The notes under the pieces: model-generated
Told to the model about the DNA's origin: nothing
Database searches by the model: none
What the model saw: the letters and a program-made list of their open reading frames with translations, nothing else
Shown here: piece by piece, positions 48,201 to 63,200 of the stretch
Layout of the letters: every line of letters starts with the position of its first letter
Position numbering within the stretch: position 1 is the first letter of the stretch
Assembly (NCBI RefSeq): GCF_029227915.1
Contig: NC_079882.1
Coordinates: 2,854,001 to 2,918,000, forward strand
Direction: 5' to 3'
Length of the DNA stretch: 64,000 bases
Origin: Hydractinia symbiolongicarpus
Taxonomy: Eukaryota; Cnidaria; Hydrozoa; Anthoathecata; Hydractiniidae
Made by a program: the position numbers and the translations under genes

Positions 48201-51200
48201 TTCACCTTCATCAATTATAGATAGTGTTTCGTAGCCCTTAAAATTATTGGTAAATAGTCTAATCCATTCATTTAATTTACATTCTACATCATAAACAATA
48301 AATACACTTTCATCATCGCGTAACTACTTTCTTGATAAGTACGTCTTATTATCTAAAACTGTTGGACATAGAATAATAATGTATTCAAAATGGTGCTTAT
48401 ATTTAGTTTCAAGTAGTTTTAATAAGTATTCAGTTTTACTACATGCGGTTGCACCAACAAACATTGCACTATGAGGAAATTTTGGAAAGTTCATTATATA
48501 TTTAGTACATAATATTAACAAACGCACCATTTAAATGTTAATTTGGGCATCCATAAATAGATGGATATAACACTGCAGATTACCACCAGCTCCAGCCGCC
48601 TTTGTAATAGCAAGAGTAAAACCTTCTGAAGCATTCTCAATACGTCTACCTGTTCCATATAGTGTGTTATCATCAGATGATCTAAAATCCAACCACAATC
48701 CAAATTTTTTTGTATAATAATCTACCATTCTCATATTAAATACATTTAACTCATGTTGTGCTTAGCCATGTTGTTTCAATCTACCAGCACCAAAGTGTTT
48801 CTTGATTTCATCTCATTGGTGATAGCTTTTCATCCCCTGTGCGTATAATTGATTAGATTTTCCTTCAACAGCTACCTCAACATTAGTAATTTTAGGGTTG
48901 TAGAATTTTTCAGTGTCTCTTGCGCAATCAGTCTCTTTTGTAAACAGCATTAGAATACCTTTTAGACTCTTTGCTGGTGTGTTGAAATTCATATTCCATA
49001 CTGTATCGCCATCTTTTAGAACAACATGTCTGTGTCTTAAAATTCGATCATACGAAATACTCGTCCTCATATATTCATTTTTGATTTCAGATGCCAATCT
49101 TGAATTAGAAATTACATCAAACTGCAATGAGATGTTGCTAATTGTTGTTTCAATCTACCAGCACCAAAGTGTTTCTTGATTTCATCTCATTGGTGATAGC
49201 TTTTCATCCCCTGTGCGTATAATTGATTAGATTTTCCTTCAACAGCTACCTCAACATTAGTAATTTTAGAGTTGTAGAATTTTTCAGTGTCTCTTGCGCA
49301 ATCAGTCTCTTTTGTAAACAGCATTAGAATACCTTTTAGACTCTTTGCTGGTGTGTTGAAATTCATATTCCATACTGTATCGCCATCTTTTAGAACAACA
49401 TGTCTGTGTCTTAAAATTCGATCATACGAAATACTCGTCCTCATATATTCATTTTTGATTTCAGATGCCAATCTTGAATTAGAAATTACATCAAACTGCA
49501 ATGAGATGTTGCTAATTGTGTATGTAGCCTCCGTCTTAATCACTTTATTGTATTCATTAAACGTTAGTTCGTATGAAAGCCTACCCGCTAGTTCAGACTG
49601 ATAGAAGGGCATAGATCCAGCATTTCAAAGTCTAGTGGAATACAAAACTTATTACCAAATGCTGTAGATATTGTTTCATCTCCAGGGTATGCTGCTTTGT
49701 CTCCTGCACCAAATCGATATTTAATAGCATTTTCAGTTTGTCCATTTGCTCTGGTAACAATACCTTGAAATATGTGTCAAGTGTGTCACTGTCATCAATA
49801 CTAAGTGTTTCATTGCCCTCGATTTTTATAACTTTTTTCTTAATAATAGCCCTTTCAATATTTTTAACCAATGTTCTGTTCAAATCATTGGTTGAATTAA
49901 GGGTAATATCAAATGTTAATCTGGTTGTTCCTGGAACTATGACATCAGTATCCGTCAAATTTGGAAACCGTACATTTACTCATTTATTCCAATAGTAGTT
50001 GGATTATTAGTAACGGTAAGATGTTGTCTATTCCCTTTAATTCCAAAAGCATTTTTAAGTGATCTATTAGGATTTAGTTTTTCTTCTGTGGTTGTCATTA
50101 TATATTTATACAATAGAAAAAGTAACACAATATGAAGAACAACCGATGTAGGTAAATTATTGTTTATAATATTTCTGTCATTATCTAATAGCTCAACATT
50201 AATATAATCTATTATACCATTTCTCATAGTTTTGTATTGAACATTAGTTGGCTCAAATATTATTGTATCACCAAATGAAACATCTTTAGGTGTGTATCCA
50301 GTATAAAGGGTATTGGATGGAATTGTTGATCTTCTATCTAGGCGATTACTAATAAGAATCACTTGGTGGTGGGGTTTTAATTGTGTTGAACCAGTATCAT
50401 TGGTAATTCGTTGTGTTTAGTCAGAGTGGTGTTCATTAGTGTTGAGTTGAATCAATCACACTAATTTAGCGTTGCGTTATACACAGAAAGAACTATTGCG
50501 AAGATAACCTACAGGTTAGTCTTATATATATATTCCTATTTAACAGGAATCCCATTATGGAGGTTATCTATTGTAGAGAGAACATCGGTGGAGAAAGTAA
50601 ATGATTTTTTAGATAAAAGAAGATCAACGTAATTATCATTATTTACTCCTGATATATTGTGAAGATAATAATCAAACTTTTTTATTCCATTTCCAATTAT
50701 AGTTTTCCAGTTAATGTACTATAATTTATTCTACTGCTGATATGTCGTATAATATCATTAATACTATAGAACCCTTTTTTAACAATAATATGTGTATTAT
50801 TTGTTAGATACATCTTCTCGTCTTCTTCAATGTTGTAAAACGTGTAAACCAAACGTGCTCTAACTAAACCAATTCTTTTGCTATTATTTCTATTGTTGAT
50901 AGGTTTTTGCAAATTGATACCTTTTGAAATGTCATCTATTACAATATACATTTCTAAGTTATATAATATAATGAATAAAATTTAAAAATACAATCCTAAA
51001 ATATCCAGGTTTTATGAATCAAGCGGTGGAAAATACCTACAACAAATCCAAGTGAGAGACCTGTGGTTGCAGAGAATGTAGGCGATATTGAGAGTTTCCA
51101 AAGTAAGTTTCCAAACATATTTACCAACTATGAGGTAGGAGCAGTTAGGGCAGGAGATCCAACATTTAACAAATGGAAAACTAACCCATTCAAACTATGG

Positions 51201-54200
51201 CAGACTCACTTAAATTTTGCAGTATTTCTATCAACAAGCGTATGTGGAATATCACCAGAACATTTAAATTCAGATCATCCTTTGGCTAAAAGCATATACA
51301 GATTCCATATTTGTTATCACATTAGACGTATATTTAAAATACTGGAAGCCTATCTACCATACCAACAAGGGTTTTCTGTTAGTAATAATACATTCACTAG
51401 GGATAAATATCTGCAATTATGTAGAGAATATGGTGTTGACAGCAATTATAATACATTGAGAAATGAAAAATATTTTAGTTCATACCAGAGCAAAAGACCA
51501 TATTATAATAACACACCTGGAGATGCATATTATGATTCCATAAGTTTTGCAAGATGAATTATAGAACATTCGAGGGGTTTAACAACAATTGGTATACAGA
51601 AGCTTAGTGAATCCGTTAGAGCCTATTCATATCTACTACTAACGTCCCAAACGTCTACAAGATCAAGCATTTTAGAAAAACATTATTAATAGACATGTGG
51701 ATATAGCAGAAGACATTAAAAGATTCCAGGATACATTACAATATGCTAGAAGTAAAGTTGATTATGTTGTTGGTAAGAATGTATATATGTTACCAAGTGG
51801 TATGAACCTTAGAATTGGGAAAGTCTTAAAGTTAATACAGAAAAGAAACCGGATCTAAAACCTATACCAAAGGAAAAAACCCAGATCCGACTACACCAAA
51901 GATAAAGAAACCAGATCCTATGCCACCAAAGAAGACAGATCCTACAATCCCAAAGAAGAAGACAACTGATAATACAAAATCAGAGTACCGACAGGTGAAA
52001 TAACTCATGAGGAAGAGAAAATAGCTGTAATTTCAACTTGTTCTTTATACATTCTTTGGCACCTTTGCCACTAGGTGTATCACCACCTCCACCACTGGCT
52101 GCTGCTGCTGATCCATCACCTGGTAATAATGCTGCAACGAGGACACCGATAGCCATACCAAAGGCTGTTAGAACTGATGCTATTTTTTTTTCCTTGTTCA
52201 CGGAAGAGGTTTTTAATTCTTTCACCTAGTGTACCGGTTTCCTTATTTAAAAATCGTTTAAGTGAATCTTTAATATTGTTTATTTGATTTAAAATTTTGT
52301 TCTTTAATATGCTAATCTGTTCATTTCTTCCATCCAATTCAATCTCTAAATCATCAATCCTTTCATTAATAGTGTTCAATTCTTCATCTGCCTCCTCCTG
52401 CGTATAGTCAGTACTCCTTAAGATTTCAAATTTCTTTTATTGTTCTAATTGTATGTGATTTTCTAATTTAATCTGTTCAGCCATAGCCTTTTTAAGAGTC
52501 CCATTAAAAGTTTGCATTGCTTTATCATGACCTTTCAGCTCACACTCTGTCAATCCAATAATTAGTGGCATATGTTCATCACCCCCGAATGATGTTTCTT
52601 CAAAATATTCATTAAAATTACTAAGTTCGTCTGAGGCTTGACTACCTAATTCCATGACTTCCTGGTTTAATGATGATGATTGTATACCACTAGCCACATT
52701 TGTTTGCACCTAATATTTTCTTATACTCTTTTGGGGTTGTAAATTGTCCCCCAATTAATAATTCTTTAGGTAAACCTTTTGCACTATTAAATATAATCTT
52801 TTCATCTGTAAATTCAAGCCTATCATACAATATATTACCGGATTCTGCATCTATTAATTTTACCCTTTTACCTTCTTTTATTTCAGCATATTCTTTATGC
52901 AGTATCTTTACTATCTTTTTAACCATTCTAACTTTTTGTTTTTCAACTCTTTGAGTTATGTTCTTAATTATATTCCATCAATTCTTCTGTTTCAGCTATT
53001 TGCTTTTCTGGCATTTCACCTTTATCTATATTGTTTAACCTTGTTTCTAATTCATTTTGCTGACAATATTTTTCATCAAAATCTAATACACTATATCATC
53101 ATTATAATCTTCAGATTCATCGAAAGTTTATTAAATTCATTGGTATCTAATGTTTCAAAACCTTCTGCCATTGTATAATATATAACTAGAAACTACATTT
53201 CTATCACATATGGTGATATTAGATGGTATTATTACTGACCTATGTTCACCAATCAATGGGATGAGTAATAAGTATGAGAATATTTATGGTCCATAGATAT
53301 TATACTCCATATACTATAAGAATGGATAAGATTTATTGCTCTGATACTGGCTACTGGAGAGGTAAAAGTGCAATACGTAAGTTGGCTAAAAAAGCTGGTA
53401 CAACCAATGAAGAAGCAGAAAAATGGCTACAAAAACAACCATTGTATCAAATATATCTAGCAGCACCAAAGTATGTCTCGAGACCCAATTCCTCATATTC
53501 TATTTATGCTACACCCAATAATATTCACCAGGTAGATGTCTTGTATCTTCCACATGATAAATACAAAAAAAAACATATAAATATGCTCTCTGTGTTGTAG
53601 ATGTAGCTAGCAGATACAACTCAGCATATCAACTAACTAGCAAAAGCTCAAAAGAAACTGCTGAAGCCTTTGATTGGATATATGTTAATACTGAACTAAA
53701 ATTCCCCAAAACATTGATTTGTGATGCTGGCAAAGAGTTTTACGGTGATGTTACCAAACTTATGAATAAGCATAATGTCATAATACAACGTGGTGATCCT
53801 ATTAACATGGAAGTCAAGGTATTGTTAAATGATTTAATAAAACATTAGCAGATAGACTATTTAGTTATCAATACCATAAGGAGTTTGAAGATCCACCAAA
53901 AAGTAACAGAGAATGGGTTGGTAGATTGCAAACAGTAGTTAGTGCATTGAATAACGAAAAAACTAATTGATATGAAACCAGTAGAAGCCATAAAACATAC
54001 TTCAATAAAACAGGGATTGTCACAGCCCATCAAAAGTGATAATAAAACATTGCCAGATGTTGGTACCAACGTTAGATATCTATATGAACCTGATGAATTG
54101 GAAGGATAAATTTATAAAGGTGAAAGACGAAAACGATCTACTGATCCAATATGGTCGGTGGACGTATATAAAATAAAAAATAGATACATTAAAGGTAATC

Positions 54201-57200
54201 AACCAACGTTGTATTATTTGGATGGTGGTCCTAAGAGATCATTTGTTTCTGAAAAGCTTCTGCCCATTTGGAATCCTTAGATATTAAACCCCATAATCTT
54301 TCTATTTCCTTTTTTTTCTTCCTAGATTGTGTTTTTAATTGTGGAATTATTTTTGCATAATCATTCATACCCAGTGCTTGGAATATCTTTTTTAGTGTAA
54401 AGTAATAGTTTATAAAGCTCTTTTTCTTATTTGGTTTGTATTTATTGTATAGGCGACTTATGACAGTAAATAGATGTTGTGCTCGATTACGTTCCTCTTT
54501 TGTTAGATGTTGAAACGGTTGATTCATTAATGCGAAATAAACGTAGATTATACTATTTTTATGACACATTTAATAGTGATTCTAGTATGGGGATACTTAA
54601 TGGTATAACATAATTGTATACTAAATTGTCTGTATATATAGGTGAATATTTATCATAGCACATCCGTCACCTATGTATACATACCATCCGGATAAACTAT
54701 CTGAGTTCATCACTAATATATTGCCGCATGTAGTGTAGTGGGTTTGCCTGTGGCTCCCAGTTATGGGGACCGCGGATCGAATCCCGCTCACTGCCAGGCA
54801 GTATGTTAGTGATGAACAAAGTAGTTCTCTTTCAGTATAAATTGTCTGTATTATTAATCTGACTCCATAACGTTTTTATCACATCATCAGGTACCACTTG
54901 ATCTTGCATACATATGTCGATGCTGTTGTACTCTTAATCTTATCCACATCACAAGTCTCATCAGTATCACCAAAATAATCATCCATATGATACTATATAT
55001 AATTAAGTAAATCATCATCTAATTTAGACATCTCTATATCTGTAAGTTTATTCATTTATACTATACATACATGTTATTTTTTTAAATCTATTCCGTTAAA
55101 CTATGACGTCACAACTACCATTATAACATTTGAACTTTTTCCATTCCTTATATTGTGGACACTAAATGACATCAAATCTTGGGGTTACAAAACGCGACCC
55201 ATAAAAAATTTACATATGTTAACTTTTTCTATTTCCTATATTGTAGATGCATCAAAATAATCCAATGTATTTACCCAGCCTTAAAAAATATACAATTCCC
55301 AGGCATTGGCAACACTATAAACATACACTTGTAGACCCTCCCAAATGATAAAATATAGCTCTCTGACAGTATGTGTGGTATAGTAAACCCCAAATATGGA
55401 TTTCCCATTCCTTTCCATGTTTGAACATTATTAACCCTGCAACATATGATGGGGGCACGAGCACAGTTTTTATGTGGTGTCATAAGGCGAAGGCAAAGGG
55501 TGTACAAGTAGTCATAGGTATGGGGCGTTCTAGCTATAGTACTAGCTATAGTACTAGCTATAGTACTAAAACGTTCTAGCTTTAGTACTAAAACTGTGCT
55601 AGAACCCTATACCTATAATTACTCTAATAAATTAAAACAACCTCAACCTGAATGTGGTTCTGAAAAGTGCTGACATGGTCTGGAAAAGTAAAATATTTGA
55701 GAGAAATAACTAACTAAAAAGTAACACCTAAACTGTAACTGTGATTTGATTACCTGGTATTTTTTTTAGAATCTTAAAATCAAGATGCCATAGTGAAAAG
55801 AAAAGGAGGTGCAGACTCAACAATTTGATTGGTGATCTACATTCTATGTTATTACCTGACAAGATGAAACAATTTGACAAAGCAACAGTACTACAGATGA
55901 CAATTGACTTCTTAAGAAAATATAGTGGTACGTATAATACCAATTTCATAATATATATTTATTTGTTTATAATTTTAGAGTCAAAAAATTTAAAAGAGGA
56001 AGTTCATAACTTCCTGAAGGTATTTTAGATGCCAATATTGTGCCCATAAATCTACTTTTCTTGTGAAATAAATATTGTGCCCATAAATCTACTTTTCTTG
56101 TGAAAGTATGAAAATTTCACTGTTAGATTGACATTAATATGTTGAATAAGTTTGATGAAGCCAGTGCATTGCACTTTTATAACAAACTAACTTGGAAGTG
56201 GGTTAAAATAACTGATGTCATCTCCCGCATGTTAACCAACTCCAATATTTCTTCAACTGTTTGTCAAAACCACATGATGTATAGGACGTTTTCCTGATCA
56301 GCAAATCTAAAAATTTTTGCGATGTATTTGCAGGTCATAACTGACGTCATTGAAATTCAAATAACAGAGACTTTTTCATTTTATTTTGTCTTAGTGGTTT
56401 CTCAGTAGCTTATCAGCTAGTCCAAAGGCATTACAACAAATTATTTTCTCTTTTTGCTATGGTCATTATCATAGTCGGTTGCTGCATCTGATTTTGTCAG
56501 TTTCAATTGCATAAAATATTGTTTTATGTGTTCAAAAGCCAATCTACTAGTTTTAATATAAATCTATTTTGAAAATACACATTGTAAAAACCTGCATTCC
56601 AATTTGAGTTAAACAGCAATGACAATAATAAATATCGAAATATGCTGCAATTATACGGTATATCTGTACTATATAGATGGCTTGCTTGTAATAATCTCTC
56701 AACTAGAGGTCATCCTCTGATTAGTTTATTTATAGAACTCTATCTATAGCACAATCAACAACTCATCCCTTCTGTCCTGCAAATTCGGATATCTTTAAAT
56801 TTGAAATTCCTCTACTGTCAAGTCATTGGCACTTCTTCGATTGGATGTACTTGTGAGAATATACTAATATCTAATAGTTATAAAAAATGGAAAATGTTTA
56901 ACCAATAATTTAAATTACATTTTAACAATTTTTTTATCTAATATTTAGCCTAATCCCTCAAAAATGTTTTACATAGTTTAGGCCATTAAGTGTGGAATCA
57001 AAATTCGAAGTTTACTGTTGAATTTATAATTACTGACCAGGCACACTTAATTTTGCTTATAGGAACTCTGACTAGTATAGAAATGCAGCTTTAGATTTTA
57101 CAGCTTTTGTCAATGTCTTTCCAGGTTTGGTTTACAGAATTTATTGCTTTTAACATGTTCTGAATAGTTAATAAAACCAGCCTATTTTTATTAGTAATAA

Positions 57201-60200
57201 TAGTGCTAATTTTATTTTTTATTGACTTTTCTGTATATAACTTAAAGAAGTGTCTTAAAATATTTATGCTTAAAACCCTTTTTTCTGCCTTTCTTATTAT
57301 ACTATGCTGTAAATATTGTAGGAGAAGGCAAGTCAAGTAAATCATTTTACCTACAATGTGATGAAATTGGTCAGCTTATGACACAGGTGAGAGAAAGAAA
57401 AAAAATGATTAATGTTGCACTGTTTGTGTGTGTGATTAATAAAAAAATGGATTAATAAGGGTGTGACACAACAGATGCAATATTTTTACTCAGGCAGCTT
57501 TGGGAAAAGTAAGTATTTTAAAAAGAGAAAAATGTCTATTTTGTCTAGATTTAGAGAAAACTTCTAATAGAGTACAAAATAAAGTTATTTGGTGGGTTAT
57601 GTGAAATGTTGATAAATGACTAGTGAAGATGGTACAGTCTATGTACAGCAACGCCAGGAGTTGTGTCAGGGTTAACAATTCACTAAGTGATGGATTTGGA
57701 TAAATATTGGTGTACACCAGGAATCTGTACTTAGTCCTTTGTTGTTTGTTTTAGTCTTGATGTATTGTCGGTGAAGTTCAGAACTGAGTGTCCCTGAGAG
57801 TATGTGATGATGTACAACAGTGACTTGTTATAGATAATTAAGAATTTCTGTTAGTTAGGCGATATGTTTGGTAGTAAAGTAGTGTTGGAAAAAGAGTTAC
57901 TTGCAGGATAGGTTTTCTTGGAAAAAAGTTCATAGGGCTACTTCTTTTGTTGAACAGCACAGTTTTGTTGATTAAGGTAACAAGTAGGTTGTAGATCAAT
58001 GTAAAGAAAAGTAAACAAGAGGCTACCAGGTTGTAAGGTCATACTAAATCTTAACAATGATGCCTTCTTTTTCTAGGAGGATAGAAAAATGGACCTGTTC
58101 TTTGTGTCTAGCACTCATTAAATTTCTTAGGATATGTTTTTTTTCTGGAAATCCTGGATTTTTTATTACTGTGGAAAGTTTATCATTTCTTGAACATGAT
58201 AGTTTAGTAGGCGACGTTTCGGGAGATCCTTCTCCCATCATCGGGCAAAGTAAAATGATGTTGCGCATGTATTTATATAATTGCAGAGGATCGAAATTCA
58301 TAAAAATTAACCAATCAGAAACGAGCTGATAATTACAGTTAATTACGGTAATTAACATTTTCGGACCTGGATGTAGGTAACTACTTCTTCTGTAGGGCTG
58401 GTAGCCAAATCTCAGGAAGTTGATACGAGATGCTGTTTATGTGTTTGTTACGTTCTACACTGTTGATGGTTTCTTTAATCTTCCTGGCCGTTGTTCTGGA
58501 TTCTCTGTCAATGATTTTCTTCTCATCCCAATTAAACTGATGACTTCTGCTCCAGCTGTGGTCCGCAATTTCGTTTTTCTTCACATCTCCGTTTCTCACT
58601 GCGCGCATATGTTCTTGTACTCGTTGCTTAAACTTTCTTTTTGTTTCGCCTATATACACTGCATCACAATCTTTACACGGGATTTCGTAAACAACATTGT
58701 TTTGCTCTTCCAGGTTTATTTTGTCTTTTGGTTTAGACAAAGTGCTTCTTAGGGTGTCTTTAGAGGTAAGAATGCATTTGATCTTGTGTTGCCTTAAAAC
58801 TCGACGAAGGATCTCGCTGGTACCTGGTACGAAGGGTAGGAATGCTGATGCGATAAATTCCTCTGATGTTTCCTTGTTGTCTCCGTTGCATCTTCTCTTC
58901 ATTTTATTTTCTACTTGCGTGATGACTTTATGACTGTATCCATTTGTGATTAATGCATTTCTTACACGTCGAATTTCTATTTTCCTCTCCTGTTTGTCAC
59001 TGACTACACTGTTGGCACGATTCAGTAATGAAGATATGACACTTTCTTTGCAAGATTTCTGATGGTTTGATTCGAAGTTAAGGTACTGGTCAGTGTGTGT
59101 TGGTTTACGATACACTGAAACTGAAATGGAACCATTCTTGCGTTTGACCAAAGTGTCCAGGAAAGCGATACTTCCATCGTGTTCAAGCTCAACAGTGAAT
59201 TTGATTTGTCGATGTAGGCCGTTGATGTGTTCATGGAACTCTTCTAGATGAGATCTTTTGATTATGGCGAATACGTCGTCAACAAATCTTTTCCAAACCT
59301 TTGGACGTCTGTCTGATGTGACTAATGTTGTTGTCTCGTGTGCTTGCATGTATATTTCTGCGACTACTGATGATGCAGGGCCTCCCATGGCAACTCCGTC
59401 TGTTTGAGTGTAGAAGTTCTTATTAAACAGATACCATGTTTTGGTTAGAACAAGTTCGACCAAACGCAGAAAATCCGGTACTGGAATCTTTGTCTTTTCA
59501 CAGAATGCAGCATCGTTTTCGATAATGTCTTTAATGATGTTTAAGGTGTCTTTTATGGGAACATTTGTGTAGAGTGATGTGACATCAAATGATACCATGC
59601 ATTTTGATTTTTCTGGATTTTTCTTTCAAATTTCCTATTTTTCCAGTCATCTCACATGCTTCACAATTTTACTACATATTAAATTTCAAATTGTTATTAA
59701 AATTTTATATCATGGCTTACACAGAACAGTCTTCAAAAATCCTTTTTGTTTGTATAGCGAACTGATGAATTATAAGATGACAATTATAAGTGTGTTGGAA
59801 TATGTCATTGAATAACCTTTCTTTTAGATCTTAAATGGTTTTGTGATGGTCATCAGTGAAGATGCAAAATTTGTTTATGCAGCAGATGTCATTGAGAATA
59901 TTTTAGGCATGAAACCGGTACACATTTTTTGTTTGTCTCCACAAAATTTCTTTAAGTTGTTGTTTGTTTTTTAAGTTTTTGCCTCATTTGTTCTTACTTT
60001 TACTCTTAATAGTAAAAACAAAACATCAGATTTCAGCCTAATTTGTTTTTATTTAGGTTTTTTTACAAAAGTTCTCTAAAATAATTATTTGAGATTTTAT
60101 ACTTCGGTTGCTTAAGTTAAAATGGCCTACGGCTTAGGAATTTTTCACCCCTCATGGATCCCAGGCCTCCATATTGAACTCTGCTGTGACCATGTGGCTA

Positions 60201-63200
60201 ATTATTGAAAAAAAACCTGTTACAATAAAAAGTTGTTATTGTACGTGTATGGCAGGTATGAGCCAAACTTGCAATCATGTAGCCGCTGCAACGTATCGAA
60301 TTGAGGCAGCGGTAAGAATAGGACTGACAAGCTCTGCCTGTACTAGCAAAACTAATGAATAGCTGCCAAATCATGCTGGGGTAGCTACCATAGAAGTGAA
60401 AGATATGAAGTTAAATCGTGACGACTTTGGTCAACGAGGAAAAAAAAGCAGGCTCTAGTGTCAACACCAAAAAAACATTTGATCCGCTTGTTGACTGTAA
60501 CGCGAAATTGCTACAGCTTACCGATATTGCCAATACTGTTCAAGAAATGGCCCCAGAGAGTATTTTGTTCGCGGCTGTACCTGAAACCCGAAGTGGACTT
60601 TTGTTGTGAAACCTCAGGCAAGCCAGCTGAAGAACTCAAGCTGATTCCTAGTGTAAAAGATGTGTTAGAGATTTCGAATAACACAAGTGAATTCCAGGAA
60701 GTTGTACGTGAACTTGACAAACGAAAATATTAAGAAATTTGAAGAACTAACACAGGACCAAAGTACTAACAAATTATGGTTTAGCTACATAAAAGGTGTA
60801 ATCACTGCCTCAATGTGCCACAAAGTTTCCACAAAAATGGACAAAATTAGTAGAGGTGGTGGTGTCTGCGTAAATATGTGGGCATTGAACCACCGAGTAT
60901 CTGGTTTAACTTTTGCTAATCCAAACATTCCAGCCTTAAAGTATGATAGGGATATGAAGATTGAGGCTGTAAACTCATGAACTAATGAAAAAGAAACATT
61001 GTAATTTAAAGTTGAGTGAGTGTGGTTTGTTTTTAGAAGTATAGGTACCAGTAATCGGTGGAAGGCCTGACCGAATAATGACATGCGATTGTTGTTTGCC
61101 AGCATGCTTGGAGGTGAAGTGCCCATTTTGTGTCAACCATATGTTACCAACCGATCGGAATGTTAGGCTACCCTACTTAGTGGTTGATAAGGACACGGTG
61201 GTTTTAAATAAAAATCACAAATATCACGCACAGTGCCAAGTGCAAGTGGCAGTAACTGGATACAAACTTTGTTATTTCGTTGTTTGGAAACCTCATGGAA
61301 CATTAGTTGACACTATAAGTTTATGACACACCATTGTGAACCAACTTGAAATCAAAATTTTTTACTTATTATAATGATTTTTACTTGAAGTCAATATATT
61401 GTAAATAATGTTTTTAATAAACAAATTATTTTGCACATTTATTTCTGTATCTGCGGTTTTGACCCTATGTATTATCAAATTAAATCGAGCAGCAAATGAA
61501 AAGAATTAAGGTGAAAATAAATAGAATCACTCCTGACAAACAACCCACAAAAATTCAGAGTAATCCTGACGCTTATTTATAAAGAAAATTTTATGCACGC
61601 AGACCCAAATCATGAAGACAAACAAAACTGGCCAATAAAATTTCATAAAAATGTACAAATTAGAATTGAAGAATAAGTCCTGGAATTTAGTTTATCTGTA
61701 AAAGTAGGGCCAAATATCTCGTCCAAAGGAAAAACAACAACAAAAAGTGAATTACTTTAGCTACAAAAGCATGTGTTAAAAGTATAAAAAAGAATAAATA
61801 ACTTGCACAATCATGTTTGCTAACGTATAAGTGGCTTAAGATTACATAGAGTAGTGCATGCCTTGATAATGTCTTCTGCATGCTGCGTCATAGTAATAGG
61901 TAAAACGGTTTTCAAGATGCGGTAGTACTTCACACGATTAATAGCACGTTCCACATGTATTCGTAGATTGGCAATTTCCTTAGTGTTCTTGCACTCAGTT
62001 GATGTTATCGGACTTTTAATCCTATATTTTAGCAGTAGTTCTTCTCTGATTTGAAACACTCTATGAGCCATTACTTCGTCGTCCCGTTCTAACAATTTAT
62101 AAAACCCACTATCCTTTGTTATATATCGATCGCTGGCCCGACCGCCATAACAGTCAGATAAAAATGTTATGAAACCTGCAGGTGATATACCAATTAAAAA
62201 TTTTATTGTGTTGTGGTGCTTGTAATTGGACCATGTAGCTGCTTGGTTTAGTAAAGATTTTGGTCTTGCAATAAACACCTCAGTACAGTCAATAATTACT
62301 CTGCGTTTCGAGTGTCTAGTTTTAATAAAGGCATCAGGTAAATTGTCTCTAATCGCTTCTCTTGGTAGCCATACAACAAGAGCGTTGCCTAGAATTGTGA
62401 AAGTGTTGGAACAAATAGTGGGTTCCGAAGCGGTCGGCAAGGTCTTCATTTAGTAAACCTAAACGCAATCTCATCAAAGTTAGCAAAAATTTGTCACAAT
62501 GTGTAAGGATTTTGCTTGCTGGATTAGAATAAGTACGTTTGACTTTGCTGTAGCTTAGGGCCTCTCCAGTATCTGATCTTAGATAAGTATGGGTTCAAAA
62601 GTTGAAATACTGATTCAAACATGGCAATAGACACTATGCCAGTGTAAAAATTTATTTTTTGGTCTGTCTTTATTTTTCGCCATGTAAAAACCACTTTTTT
62701 AGTATTAGAGACTTTCACCCTGTTGGCATTTTTAACTTGCAATGTTAACATATTTATTTTTGATACAAAAGAATGGATAACATTTTCTTTGTACCTGCAT
62801 CCCCCACATTGCTGAGTTAATGTTGATGAAAAATAGGAATGTTCCGATACTGGTGAAAAGAATGATGATGATTGACATTCATCATTAACATTATCATTAA
62901 CAACTGCGTCGTCAACTTCTTCATTTGACAATTTTTTTTTCCTTACAGTTACGTACAACACCTGAACGAAATAATTCTCTTCTTGGTCGTTTTTGTAAGA
63001 CTTCGTAACCCATGTTCAAAGTTGGATCTTGATTGGCAGCAGTGGGCAGCAAAATGAAATGAACACACTCACTTCCAGCAGGAGTTCATTTTGATTTATT
63101 CTGTCCTTCTCGCTTGATAACTTTAATCCAATTCTGCCTTTGCTCGTTGTTGTTCTTAACGCTCGCAAAACAATATAAAAAAATGGTCGTTCGCATCCAC

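Larger units (their letters stand above)
40139..55623. mobile_element. Polinton/Maverick, 15.5 kb, decayed
   Basis: Terminal inverted repeats of ~458 bp (left, 40139-40596) and ~491 bp (right, 55133-55623) begin AGTARYTATAGGTAT. CTAAT directly flanks both ends, consistent with a (normally 6-bp) target duplication. Inside are most diagnostic Polinton genes: protein-primed polymerase B and morphogenesis genes mainly on minus, with integrase and one conserved protein on plus. Almost every gene has frameshifts or stops, so this copy cannot be autonomous. I did not find the Ulp1-like protease. Confidence 0.96.

Noticed and set aside
54726-54796. Functional tRNA gene
   Set aside because: A-box and B-box-like motifs exist, but the acceptor stem pairs poorly and the base before the apparent anticodon is not T, so only a tRNA-like element is reported.
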